Program-made: the position numbers and the translations under genes
Shown: positions 34,358 through 46,196 of the stretch, piece after piece
Numbering within the stretch: the first letter of the stretch is position 1
Layout: each line of letters starts with the position of its first letter
The notes under the pieces: model-generated
Told to the model about the DNA's origin: nothing
Databases searched by the model: none
What the model saw: the letters and a program-made list of their open reading frames with translations, nothing else
From: Agroathelia rolfsii
Lineage: Eukaryota > Basidiomycota > Agaricomycetes > Amylocorticiales > Amylocorticiaceae
NCBI GenBank assembly: GCA_018343915.1
Contig: JABRWF010000006.1
Location: 4,092,001-4,156,000 of the forward strand
Reading direction: 5' to 3'
DNA: 64,000 nucleotides

Positions 34358-35839
34358 ATGGGCAAGAGCAGAGGCAGTCGTCTGGGTGCCATCGCCGGCA
34401 ACTCCAAGCCCGGTGCCGGTGCTGCCTTCACTTGCGAGGCCATCGTCCTCCCCAGCGACGACGCCTTTCCACTCTTCCTCACCGCTAACCGCTACAGTCG
34501 CCCCGAGTTTGCACAGTATGGCTGGGATCACGATCCAGACGCCATTACGCTTATCATGCTCCATTCCACTAGCTTCCACAAGGTACTACCAATCCATGAT
34601 ACCGTCATTAAGTCTGACAACACCATTATCAGGAAACCTGGGAGCCCACCATTAGCCGTCTGTTCGACCTACTTGTAAGGTCAAAACAGGTCAAAGTACG
34701 AGAAGGCAAGCTACTTACCTTGAACATGGTATTTTCATATGGCAAGCTGATGAAGCAAGCACATCACCAGCTTTTGCCCTGGACTGCCCCAACCACGGTG
34801 CTGCGGTCGACTATAACGAAGATGTACTTAGAACACATCCAAAATATCACGAATGTATGCCCAAATCACTCGCTGTATTTTACTTCACTCACTAGCCTTG
34901 CCAGTTACCTGCGAAAAGTATGCCGAGAGCGTCCATCGTTTTCTCACCCTCAGCAACTTGACCGATCGCCACCTGGTTGGTATTGGACACTCCCTAGGCA
35001 GTGTCAGCATGTAGGTCATTTATCCTTGTATTCATTCATGGCTCACGTCTTTGATAGGTCATTCCTGCAGCACACTGAACCCCGCATTGCCTTCCGCTCC
35101 CTCATCCTTGTAGAGCCTATTATGAGTCCCAAAGGCGCCCACTTACTTCAACCTCTCCGCAGAGCGCTGGTTAAATCTGCCTATGAGCGCCGAGATGTTT
35201 GGCCTTCCCGCGAAGATGCGCTCGAAAAGTTGCGCCAAGGACAGCGCACCAAGACATGGCATCCAGAGATATACGAACTCTTCGTCGTATGTCCAATTAG
35301 TATGGATATCTTGCTTATACGTTAACAGCGCGCAAACATTGTGTAGAAACACGCCATTCGCAAACACCCTGGTGCTAGGCACGCTGACACGCCGTATAAT
35401 GGCGTTACACTCGCCTGCACGAGGGAACAAGAAGCTGTACATCCTTCTCTCTGCAATGTACTATGTGGTCTTGTTGATGGAGTATTTTTTTTCAGAGCAT
35501 GTATCGCGACACAGACGGACCGACAAAGCCTGTACAATATCTGACCGAAACCTGCGCCAAGATCCCAGTCCATATCATCTTTGGGGAGAGAGACGATTTT
35601 GTGTAAGTACTTGGATTGTTCATGATGACCGTCCTTGGCTCATTACTAGCCAATAAAGACCCCGAAAGGTGCAAATGGAGATCATCAATCCGGCCTCAGG
35701 GCGCAATTTTGCCTCTATCGCCTTCATCGATGGCGCTGGACATCTGGTACCGCAGCAAGTTCCACAAAAACTTGCGCCCATTATATTCAAGAATCTTGTT
35801 CAGACGCACAGCGGTGGAAATCCGTCAGCGAAATTATAG
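34358..35839 (+). CDS. Alpha/beta hydrolase
   Basis: Eight exons (34358-34582, 34633-34705, 34771-34854, 34905-35010, 35058-35286, 35347-35436, 35496-35600, 35669-35839) sum to 1,083 bp, 360 residues. Fold markers in order are LIMLHSTSFHKETWEP (the oxyanion-side loop), ALDCPNHGAAVDYNED, the nucleophile elbow LVGIGHSLGSVS, RSLILVEPIM, the acid strand VHIIFGERDDFV, and the catalytic histidine in DGAGHLVPQQVP. It looks like a fungal epoxide-hydrolase or lipase-like member; the substrate is unknown. No signal peptide is seen, so it is probably cytosolic or peroxisomal. Intron 2 (34706-34770) uses a GC donor (GAAG/GCAAGC). It converges on URB1, about 195 bp apart. Confidence 0.88.
34706..34770 (+). 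other. GC-AG intron in hydrolase gene
   Basis: Joining at GAAG/GCAAGC and CACCAG/CT restores KVREAFALDCPNHG, which fits the family; the nearby GT donor I tried leaves a frame conflict. Confidence 0.65.
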
Positions 35840-36033
35840 GCTCCAGTGGGTTGTCTGGGAGATAAATAACACAGACAGAAAAATTCTTGATAAATGCCAG
35901 GTGCAGAGTATTGCTTGTTATATTCTACATCACGCTGTTACATCTGTTTTGCTCTTGTTATGCTTAATATGTATCCTTTTAATATTGATGTACAATGGGG
36001 CCTGAGCACTGAGTACCCGCATTTAGCACTCTA

Positions 36034-39000
36034 TTAGCCCCTAGCAGTACGTAACCTATTTTCCATCACTTCTCTTCGCGCCCATTCGCCCAAAGGACTG
36101 GCTCTAGCTCCAACGAGCGCTCGCCAAATCAACAGCCGGCCCGTCAATGCTTGCCAGATGGCGGCCCTTCGCTGATGGGTGTGGAGACCATCGTCTTGTT
36201 TTCCTTCCTTACCATCAGCCATGCATGCCCTCCATAGTGCTTCCACAGCGGTTCCCCAGATGCGTAGCGAGTCCATACCAGTCTGGGCGGCGCTAGCACT
36301 CGGTGCATCCCATAACCGATGTGAATGGTGCGGCGGGGCGAATGCGCCCGTAAACTTGCATTCTACAGCCATTGATTGCTGCTGTATACCCGTCAGAGTG
36401 TCCTGTTCGATCGTGTTTTCCAGTTGACCCATCCAACTCAGGATTATTTCTAGAAGTGAAGGTAGCTCTGTGTTATCGATGCCAGCGAGGAGTGATAGTC
36501 TCAAGATGATTGGTGTTGCGATCGAGCATACGTCCAATGCTGCATTTGACGTAAATTTTGTCAGCTTCAACCCTTTGACGAAAGAGGGAAGTATTTGAAA
36601 GATAACATAGTACGGATGCTTATTTTGTTCATTTGCTTACTTACCTTGGTTACGCTTATCGGATAGCAACAACTTGACACAGCGAGATAAGCATCGCTTC
36701 CATTCGCCTTGTGTGCTCCTTTCCATTCTAGGGGCGTCCAAGACGATGATTATGTTTTCGACAATCCGCAGCCATGCTATAGCCTCTTCGGGGGCAAATA
36801 GTCCTTTGTGAAGTTGAATCTCTAGCCATGCTAGGAGGCCTTTCCGAAGCACCAGATGAGTGGTAGCATGACGCCGACAGGTCAAGTTAGCCAGCACCTG
36901 CATTAATATTTAATCGTTAAAATCCGAAAAACACTTTCAAGCTTACACACCTCCAGGACGCCTCTTCTAAGCGTTCGATCCTTGTCCTCCAGACTTTGAA
37001 ACAGGCTTGCGAGTAGGTCCCAAGTATGACGCCGCTTGAAGACTTGCCAGTCTGCGTTACTCAGCATACCGTCGGCGAGAAATCGTATAATCCATGCACG
37101 TTCTTTCTTCCAATCGTCTGAGCTACTATATAACATACCGTACAACATTGGTACGTCCTTCAAATCCAGAGCCGGTCGCTGAAGCAGAAAACGGGCTGTA
37201 TGCGGGTAGATAAAATTGGCAGGGTAGAAAATCCCTCGCAGAGCGTGGAAAAGTAGCAAAGACATGTATGATGGTAGGCGCTGCACCTCATCTTCGTCAT
37301 AGACCAAAGCATCCTTGAGAAGATGCAGAAGATATACGACATGGGGTTTTTCTTGAAGATCGGCACTCTATAGTAATAAAAAGGGTCAACAATCATAAAA
37401 TAGAGGTTTCGAAAAAAATCGACGAACCTCAAGGCACTTCCAAAATGCAATCAGCTGAGATAGAGCAAGCTGACGTATTTTGGCATGCTGACTGGATAGC
37501 ATACGAATCAACATTCCAACAATGTTTGTACGCATAACCTGTACCCATCCCGTCCCCCTCTCTGGTGTCTTAGAAGAGAGCATGTGTCCAAATAAAAGTG
37601 TCAAAAACACAGGGTCGTAATTGGCTCCGTCTCCACCTTGCTGAAGATAGGCCTCATTTCCATCTAAAGTCCTCCAATCGGGATAAGTTAAACTTATCCT
37701 CAGGATACGGACCGGATCCAAGCCCTGAATAGCTCCAAGCATGGAATCTGATGAGGGTGATCCAGGTGAAGTCCATAGATCGAGTAGCGAGGCGACCGAT
37801 ATTCTCCTTTCTTTCTCAAACCGTTTGCAAATATCAAGAATTTGACGATCAGGTAGCGACAGCGTGCCAGCGTAAATTTCAATCAAAGGCTGGATGTGGG
37901 ATAACTGCAAGGTATTGGAAGGATGTGTTAAGAAAAGGGTATATAGAATGTCAACGATAATAGATCTGCAAGGCGATTTTTCATCGCACAGTCCGATGAA
38001 TTCGGCATGATGTATGATTGATTGTAGGTGCTTGTTAACAGTTGCGGGCTATATGGGAAACAAGAAGAATTTCCTCGGATTGAGACCAAGGAAACTATGT
38101 AAGATCAGAGAAATTACCTTCATAGACGACGCATTTATCATCGGTGGCAAGAGCGCAAGCGCCGCGCTATCGTTTATTCTATTTGCAATAATTGTGCTCA
38201 GTACGGGCTCAACAAGGTGAGGCTTGAGGTTAGAGGAGGCCTTGATTAACAAAGCTTTAAAGTATTCAGTCTTGGTGATAACTCATTAACAAACAGCATA
38301 TATTTACCAAACTGTTTTAAGATACTTTTGATTTCAGGATGGCTACTTCCTCCGGAAAAGTACCGTACCGACCATTTCAGCCCATAATCAACAGCCGATA
38401 CTACGAATGCCTGCGATAGATCGCCTAGGGGCAGGCTAGCAACTGCCAAGTCAAATATGAAAGGACAGACATTGTCAATTGCTAGAAGATTAACTTGGTC
38501 CTGAAGTAGCCGAAGTATCGCTCGATTCAAGGGAGCGACTAAAATACAAACTTCTATCGTTGAGGAGCACATTTTCCGAAGTTCGTATGAGGCATATTTG
38601 CTGTCTAGTACGCTGAGAAGCCGAGACACACAGATGCCGAAAGATTCAAGAAAACTGTCGGGGAGGAGAGGCGGAAGGATAGATGAGTAATCTCCAACAG
38701 CGCGGAACAGAATGCTTAAAACTTCGATGTTCGTTTCTCGAATTTCGGCATGCGCAAGCTTCTGAATGATATCTTCCAGAGATAACACAGAAGAATAGAT
38801 CAAATCCGAGAATATAGAAGCCATAGTTGGCGTCCAGAATCTTGCATGAGACGATAAAATCGAGGACAAATCCTGATCATTGACAGGTGCGCTGAATGAT
38901 GACGACCATCGGGATTTTGCTACGTCGATTACCGTTGGTAGATCCCAAGAGTGGGTAGCTGGGAGGTTTCCTTTGACACCTATAATCATCTGGCTCTCCA

Positions 39001-42000
39001 AAGCTTGCGCAGCAAGTATATCTAGCGATGTTGCATGATAAGAGGTCTGACGGGAGTGCAGCAACTGAAAGATTCTTCGACGAAGCTCTTTTTCGACATT
39101 GGCTTGTTCGTTGGCGGACACTATCTTACGTTGTATAGCATCTGAAACTTTGCCGAGAATGGCATCATTGTGAGAGCTTTCCGTTTCGAGGGAGGTGAGA
39201 ATATCCAGCACGGGAAGGAGTTGTTCCAAGTCCATATATTTGATCCAGAACAACAGAGCCTATTTTAGTAATGAGAAAAATCGATAGATCAACGATAAGC
39301 ATTTACGCACTTCAGACCCATCGCTACCAAAATTTTTCTCAAGAAGGTCTTCATAACATTTAGAAGTAATGTGAGAAATCCGCCTCATATCATCCGGGTT
39401 ATGGACATTGAGAACTGCCTCTATAAGGCGATGTAGCTCTAAGAAATATTTATTAGGATTCGTGTAGTTCTTATTCACGTTTATTTTTTTTTCTCACCAT
39501 GCTTGGTTGGGATATTCAACTGTGTTGTGAAATACAGCGTCAAAAGAGGTTTTATAGCGAGAAAGATGAGGTCCTTGATGTCGTTTAAACAACTCTCTGA
39601 GAGGATAGCGCGTGCTGTCATAAAAATTTCGAGAAGAAATGTAAGAAGTGTTTGCCTAGCCCCAGCTTCCGCGTACAATTTCAAGGTGTGGCTTATGAGA
39701 ATTATCGCGGATTTAAATATTGCGTCCTTTGGGCTTTTTTGTGTCAGAATTTTCAGTAGAGTGGCGCGGCGCGCAGGAGAGAAGTCCTCGAGCCTTGAAT
39801 GAATGAAAAGCTGATCGAATCTCAAGCTTTACACAAAATTAGACTCTCTAATCTTTTCTGGAGAATTTTGTGATACTCACTGGCACATAACCTTGGAAGA
39901 CTCCGTCATTAGATCTAAAGCAGGCCATAGGAGATTAGAAGTAGGAGGTAGCATGTCGACAAAATCGGGTAGAGCGGAAGGATGTAACTTGGACACAAAT
40001 CCAAGCACTCGGCAAAGTTCCAATGGTATGGGTAGCTCCTGTGTAAGCCTTATCCAATCAATTAATTCGTACGCCGCATTTCTCATGGAATCGAATGTTT
40101 CGTCTGCGAGCGCTTTTCAGTCCATTACTCAATCAAATGCTCTGATTAAGAAACACATACAAGGTGGCAAACCTTCGATTCGATCTAAGAACATAGTTAT
40201 CGATTGACTAGGCACCAACGACGGTCCACTCGAAGGCAAAAAATCAGATAGCAGAGAAAGTGCAAGGTTTGCTTCACGTCGAATGGCGGCAGTCATAATG
40301 GGTCGCTTGGAAATGTCCTCACTAAGAGAATCGTCATTTAAACAGTGAGCTATAGCACGTAGCCCCGACAAATCGTTCGTATTCAAGGAGAGGTGATAAA
40401 GGAGCTTGCGAATAAATGTTGTAACAGCCAAACAATCGGACGGAGAAAAAATCGCCTTGGGAGATGAAGACTTCAGTTGTAACTGTTCGATAACAGTGGC
40501 AAGAAGTGGACTGAATGCCGCTGATGGTAACCCAGAACTATGCATTTGGTCTTCGACTTCGGATCCATCTTTATCGTTACTATTTAGTATCAGAGTTTCC
40601 ATTGCCTCGATGTATTTGTAAGGCATTTTTAAGCATCGTTGGATGCAGTCGTCCAGAAATTCTAGCACAGACACTTTCTCATCTGTCAATAAGGCACCAT
40701 CAGGCGACTCAGTACCAGAAGTTCTAGAGTTCATCGGAAGTGCTGAAAGCCATGAAGGAAGGTCATCAGGACAGTTTTGGAAAAGTATGCTCTTCGACAA
40801 AATCTCTCGTAGGGCTTTGCCCAGAGCAGAACGCACAACTGTAGAGGGTGCGGCGACATAGATAGAGAGCATAGTATATAGATAACTGTGGGGGGAGGTT
40901 ACTGCTCACAAAAGTTAGTATAGATCCACTACTTACTGTACTTGTTTGCAGAGTACACACCTGGTTTTACCGTCCAGGCGAACTGATCACTGCGACCAAG
41001 TAAACGAAGGATATGGAGCTGGCGGACTAGATCAAGTCTCGTAGAGCTACTGCTACACGTATCATCTGAAAAGCCTATGAGGACTTTTCCTACGTCGAAT
41101 CTGACCTGGTCTACAAGACCAGGGAGATGTGTTTGGTATTGCCATAGGAGCCTTTGTGCACTTTCGTTTATAAGTACAGCCTTCTGCGAATTAGAACCCG
41201 CTGGCCACTTCTGTTGAGAAAAGGCGACAATGACTTTAAAATCGGGAACACGTCTCCTGGCCTCGTGCTCAACCTCTCCCACGCGACGCCTCCACTGGCC
41301 AGAATCGTCTTCCTCGAGCGTATCTGCGATATTCTTAAAGCAAGAAACGACCTGGCCGAATTTGTGTAGACATTTTGCTAGGGTCAGTGCTGTAGAATGC
41401 TGGACGATTCCTGATGCGGACTGTAGTCCTTTCGTGAAGTTGATTCTCGATTGCACCGATGGTAGAATATTCTCCATCACGTTCGTCAGAGAAGGAGGAG
41501 AAGGGTGATAAAGCCCACTTGATGAGAACTTGAACGAGTCGGTGGGTATCGGAAGCGAGATGATGGCGCCAAGAAATGCGATGTTAGCTAGCCATTTCGT
41601 GGATAGTCGCGGTTCTAGAGTGAGGGCGGCAGCCGTCCAATACCTATGTTTGGGCAGTGGAGAGATTTGAATCATATATCTCATGTAAAAATATATGATG
41701 CATACCCTGCTATGAGTTCGGGGCAGGCGTGCAGAATCTTTGATGCTAACTCCTGCTGTCTAGCATCCTCATTAATTTTAAGGAACTTAAGCACGTTTGC
41801 CAGAATCTTATTGTGCACTTTCCCGCCGATCTTCGACCTTTCTTCCTCATCGTCGCCGCTGCCTTCTTGAGTTGAACGACTATACCAGCCTTGATCCTTG
41901 AAACAGATCCCCACACCAGGCCGGGTACATATAGCAAGAATGAAGTGATGCGCAACATCAGCAGGAATTGAAGTAGGGTCACCCGCTTCTTCCGGTGAGA

Positions 42001-43167
42001 TACGATCATAAAGCTTCAAAATCTGTTATGAGAAATGTAATTTTGACCCTTAATTATTCACTCATACTTAGTCATATCAGAATGCGCACCTGTGCGATAG
42101 TTGTTTCATTGAATAACCCAATCTTCAGAGTACGTTTAATCTTCGGATCCAACCAGAGACCGGTCCAGCATATCTCTAAAACACGTCGCACGACTGAATA
42201 CGAATCCTGGCCGATGCCCTTGAAAACAGACAGGAATATGTCGCGGTGCTGCTCGATAAACAATGTCTTTATGGATAATGGGGTTTCTGAATCGACAAAT
42301 GAGGTGATGAACAGAATATACGCCGTTCGGATATCTAAAACATATTATATTAGCATATAAGTAACCAAGTAAAGAAGAATGTGCTCACCAGGTTGAGAAA
42401 CTGAGACAGGATTTTTTCCATCTTTTCGACGCATATAAAGTAGTTTAGGAAGAGACTAAATATGTATGGTTATTTTCGGGTTTCCAAGTAGCCTAGTGAC
42501 AAACCTTTGTTTCCCATGCAAAATTTTCCAAGAGATTTTTGCGTTCCCGGCCACCACCAAAATTGGAAATTGTACATAAGAGTCTAAGGGTTACCAGGCT
42601 CAGTTCCGCATGCGAGCCAGCAACTTGTGCGTTAAGTTTGCGAATCCACGGTGGTGACAGAAGAGTTTTGATCATTCCTTGACCAAGCGAATAAAACGTG
42701 TAATGAAAAGAAACGAGTCTGAGAACGTTTGCTGTGACTGCAACAAACAGGGAAGCGAGTTGGAAGTTGTGCTAATAGATTATAAGTAAGTATTCTTTGG
42801 ATAAGAAGATGAGGGAGGGGGTCTCACATGAGAGATGCCTGACCAAGCCAAGAAAAAGTCATGCGCGTCTGGGTCTGATTCCAGCCATGATTGGGCCAGA
42901 ATAATACGTGAATCATTCGGTGGCACGGCGGCCTCGTTCGATTTCACCGCGAATTGATTGCGTAGGGTGATCAGAGCTATATCACTCATGAGTATTCCGA
43001 TGACTAGAGGAGAAATTTGTTCAGTAACCATCACTAAGGCTATCCTCGCTTTTCAAAGCCTTTCTTATTTCCGGACCAGAAGAAAATGGGTCCCTAGAAT
43101 TGGCATGCTTGGGTTTGTCGCCAAGTTGGATTTTGGCTCGTTTTCGAGGTCTTTGAGAGGACTCCAT
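36034..43167 (-). CDS. URB1: Nucleolar pre-ribosomal-associated protein 1 (Urb1/Npa1)
   Basis: A very large multi-exon gene, about 2,000 residues after removal of many introns of about 50-60 bp. Urb1 is a nucleolar scaffold of early pre-60S particles needed for 25S and 5.8S rRNA maturation. The start at 43167 (MESSQRPRKRAKIQLGDK) is basic and nuclear-like; an upstream in-frame ATG at 43209 is possible. Intron 1 is best placed as 52 nt, joining SEDSLSD to ALITLRNQFAVKS. The Npa1 N-terminal domain is recognisable between about 42.8 and 41.0 kb (SPPWIRKLNAQVAG, ETPLSIKTLFIEQHRDIF, STKWLANIAFLGAIISLPIP). The C-terminal NopRA1 domain at 37.3-36.9 kb is strongly conserved (ALRGIFYPANFIYPHTARFL, DVPMLYGMLYSSSDDWKKER, WIIRFLADGM). 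No disabling change was noticed. Individual exon ends were not all checked. Confidence 0.93.
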
Positions 43168-43209
43168 AGCAGCGGAGGTTTGCAGAATTGAGAGACGAGT
43201 TTGCTTCAA

Positions 43210-43897
43210 TAAGCGGCAGTATCGAGGCGTTCCAGGTCAGAAATCGGCCAGTTTTTGGCAAGCACAAAAGGCCTCAAGTTGAGTTGCTACCAGTACTTGG
43301 ACGCTAGTGGGATAATTTCCAGTCTCAGGCGGCCGAGCATTTTGTGACTGCTTCCGTATGGTGGCGTTGTTTTGACCCTTCACACATTCACATTGAAGTC
43401 AGCGCTATCAAAATACTACCATCAATGGACGAACAGGTCAATTGTATCATGGGGTACAATATCCACTCTACTAGTATTATTATTACTCCTACGACCGATT
43501 ACTTACACAGAAATAAGCTTTGAGTTGCGTTGAGATTCTAATCTATGCTGTTTGAAGCATCGGATTTGAGGTTACATGTCAATGATTAGGCAAATTAAAT
43601 GTACTAGTACATATATAAGCTCATTTCGATGTAAATGTAATTAACCTGAGCTAACTACATCTGATTCTCCAACTTGAATGTAAATGCCGGTATCTGTCGA
43701 ATCGTCTTTTCCGATTCCAACGTCCGAATCATCCTAACACCTTCAAGTCAAAATTGGATTGACTGAATATCAATCACCGATTAATATAACATTACTTATC
43801 AACTATGTCAACTATGTTTTAGTATTATAAATTGCCGAAAAACCACAAGCGCAGCGTTAGCTGCGGTTTTGAGAAAATCCATGGGTGGTAGACTTTT
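43210..43897. other. Intergenic region upstream of URB1
   Basis: No gene seen. A GC-rich imperfect hairpin (GCGCAGC...GCTGCG) lies at about 43850-43866, just before the first CAAGCC hairpin element. Confidence 0.4.
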
Positions 43898-44073
43898 CAA
43901 GCCCCTCAATGCACATTCCGGAAAAATCACATCCACAGCTGACGCTGCGGTTAAGAGAAGTCTGAGTTTGAATAAGTGGGTGGCTGTGGTCGATCCGTCC
44001 GGGCCGGCTTTTTTGTTATTTGTTCGTGTTGTGATTTTCCGGAAAGTCCGTTGAGGGGCTTGGAAACTCAGGC
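43898..44073. mobile_element. Hairpin (MITE-like) element 1, CAAGCC family
   Basis: CAAGCCCCTCAATGCACATT with CCGGAAAAATCAC at the left pairs with GTGATTTTCCGGAAAG and TTGAGGGGCTTG at the right. The extreme right GGAAACTCAGGC resembles the tip of the 24-kb element. The loop matches the loop of the 45526-45690 copy in inverted orientation (AGTCTGAGTTTGAA, GTGGCTGTG). No coding sequence. Confidence 0.65.
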
Positions 44074-44200
44074 ACAATCCGGAGCGCGCGGACTGCCACC
44101 ATTTGCTCCCGTATCGTGGGACCTGGTAGATCCTTGTCGCGCGCGCGTTGTTAACCCCCGTCAAGGATTGTGTCACGTTACAACGTAGCTACTATGCCTG

Positions 44201-44482
44201 GCGTTCATTTCGGTCAGTGGCTATGCTGCACCTCGTTTCGGTTATAACAATAGGTCACGGATTGGTAAGATATTAGGATGTGTCGGAGTAGTGTCGGAGC
44301 CTATAATATCAGCCTCCACAAGGCTAAATAGGATATTATGGAAGTCACCCACCGGCCTTATACCATCCCTGACGGTCGTTTTGGTCAGTGGCTATGCTGC
44401 ATACCATTTTGGTCATAATGGTCAGTCACGGATCGGTAAGCTGTCGGAGTATGGAGGAAAAGGATCGAGCCCATAATATCAG
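44201..44482. repeat. Two direct copies of a ~110-bp repeat
   Basis: 44201-44313 and 44373-44482 share GTCAGTGGCTATGCTGCA, GGTCA.GGATCGGTAAG-like text and end in CATAATATCAG or TATAATATCAG. A third, inverted partial copy is at 44755-44805 (GCACAGCCACTGACC, ACGACCGTTAGGGA). Their origin is unknown. Confidence 0.75.
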
Positions 44483-44754
44483 ACCCCGCTTGGCTGTCTC
44501 CGCATAGAGTACCATGCCGGTTCAATGTGCGACACAGCATGGTGCAAGCTACGTAACAGCTAATGTGACTTCATCCTAATTTGGATGAGTTTTACTTGTA
44601 TGTCCGAAATCTCAACATTTTTATTATATGTAATGCAGTTTCTTTTACATTATTACACTTTTTGTGAATATAATGGTATATTGTACAGATTTGAGGCATA
44701 TAAGAGCTGACAATAGTGTGCAATAGAGGTTTGTTTCTACATTGGCTGAAACAA

Positions 44755-44805
44755 CATGTAGCACAGCCACTGACCGAAACGACCGTTAGGGACTTGGATG
44801 GTATC
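44755..44805. repeat. Inverted partial copy of the 44.2-44.5 kb repeat
   Basis: Reverse complement of this stretch matches ATACCATCC..., ACGGTCGTTT and GGTCAGTGGCT in the second direct copy. Confidence 0.7.
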
Positions 44806-45062
44806 ATCTTTTGTCCATTCTACATTTGTATGCATCGGCACTCAGGTCAATTCGACATCAACATATCATTCTCAATTCACAACTTGAACTTTTCGACTCT
44901 ACGACTATGTCTTCCACACTATGCTGCTTGTCACCTATAAGCAATATGCTCGACTCTAAAAAGGATCATCTGTCCGGTATCAACATGTACTGCCAGATCG
45001 TGGCTGAATGGTTAGCGACTGTTTACTCATACAAGTAAGGCAAAAAAAGTTAGGTGTCTTGC

Positions 45063-45230
45063 CTGATCCATCCAAAGTGTGTTCAATGGTGAGATGATGA
45101 TGGTGAGGATTTCCGGCTGCACAAACACTGATAGGACAAATGGCAATGTCTTGCCCTGTCCTGTTCCTGCAATCACAATGCAATCGCTTCCTTCCAGAAG
45201 AGACTGGGCAGTATCCAGCTGCCAGTCATG
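45063..45230 (-). pseudogene. Second RecQ-like helicase fragment with intact Walker A
   Basis: The minus strand encodes HDWQLDTAQSLLEGSDCIV, then IAGTGQGKTLPFVLSVFV and LTIIISPLNTLWMDQ. This aligns residue for residue with the N-terminal exon of the helicase at 3098-3379 (KWQIDVAETLLNRRD, IAGTGEGWTLPFVLP, FIISPPNALQEDQ). Here the Walker A lysine is present. The exon ends at the same residue (DQ) in both genes, here with a GC in place of the GT donor. A stop lies directly upstream and nothing recognisable follows, so it is a relic. It lies about 460 bp inside the terminus at 45690, pointing inwards, the same layout as the left end of the 24-kb element. Confidence 0.75.
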
Positions 45231-45473
45231 TTAATGTGACTCAAGTCTTGTTCTTTCAAGGCAAGCAGATTTTATTTGCTGTCGAAGATTGTTGGAATTC
45301 GATGTCTTATGTAGGGTCAATATTGAGGTCAAATTTTCACTTCATTTTTAATATTCACGTACAAAGGAGTGTCAAAAGTGTAAGGCAAGATAGCTTGTGG
45401 TTTGATTTTAACTTGAGAAACAAGATAGACAAAAAACATACAGCACACGACGACGCGCGCACGACGCAAAATC

Positions 45474-45690
45474 TGCCAAGTCTCGCAATTTGGGGGCTTT
45501 TGGTTTCGGCATAGGGCAATTTCCTCAAGCCTCTACGCACTTTCCGCCCGAACACAATACAAACAAGCAAAAGAAAATCCGGACCGATCACAGCCACCGT
45601 CTTTTCAAACTCAGACTACATCGCGCAAACTCAGCAGCTGCGGTTGTGTTCGAGTGGCGAAGTGCGTATCAGAGGCTTGAAACTCAGGCT
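45474..45690 (-). mobile_element. Right terminus of a second element of the 24-kb family
   Basis: On the minus strand it starts AGCCTGAGTTTCAAGCCTCT, passes through a hairpin ending AGAGGCTTGAGGAAATTGCC and CTATG, and reaches GACTTGGCA followed by a GCGCGTCGTC stretch. The left repeat of the 24-kb element shows the same order: AGCCTGAG..TCAAGCCTC, AGAGGCTTGAGGAATTTGG, CCTATG, GACTTGGCA, GCGCGTCGTC. The other end of this element was not identified with confidence; element 1 at 43898-44073 is a candidate. Confidence 0.7.
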
Positions 45691-45695
45691 ATCCT

Positions 45696-45786
45696 CAAGC
45701 CCCTGTAGGAGATTCTGCCCCGATCGACGATACATGTAAACAAGACAAAAAGACGGACCGGCTCGGACCGTAGAATCTCCTTGGGG
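45696..45786. mobile_element. Hairpin element 3, CAAGCC family
   Basis: A 91-bp inverted repeat: CAAGCCCCTGTAGGAGATTC at the left pairs with AGAATCTCCTTGGGG at the right. The interior (AAACAAGACAAAAAGACGGA) resembles the loop of the adjacent 45526-45690 copy. Confidence 0.65.
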
Positions 45787-46196
45787 AATGAACTTAGGCT
45801 ACAGCGTTCTTTGATCATCGATCATCATATTGATGCGACACTACCAATAACTACCTAACCCACAGTAATAACTGAACTCCTATGGGAACAAGCAAATATT
45901 ATTATCTCAATCATAATTCAGCTCCCAGCATCCTAATCGAACATGGAGACTCTGGCATTGATGTTCGCCGGCAAATTAGCCGGCGCTCATTGTCAGGCCC
46001 ACCGTTTCTTATGATGTTCTCACGACATTGCCACTAGTCAAGTTACTGCTGCATTTCGCTCTTCAACTACATTCTCACTCCCACGCCAAAATAAATCGCC
46101 TAGGAGTACTGTGTGAACTTTGACTATGATGTGGATTGTCAGTCGACTACTTAAACCACCCGTACGTTCTGCTGGAGGTGGTCACCATTGCCCAAG

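Noticed and set aside
36034..43167. Several separate small genes on the minus strand
   Set aside because: The consecutive frames join through short introns into one Urb1 protein, with the Npa1 N-terminal and NopRA1 C-terminal domains in the expected order.
45001..45070. A tRNA gene, because GTGGCTGAATGGTTAGCG resembles an A box
   Set aside because: No B box (GGTTCGANTCC-like) or cloverleaf pairing follows, and the stretch adjoins the helicase fragment.
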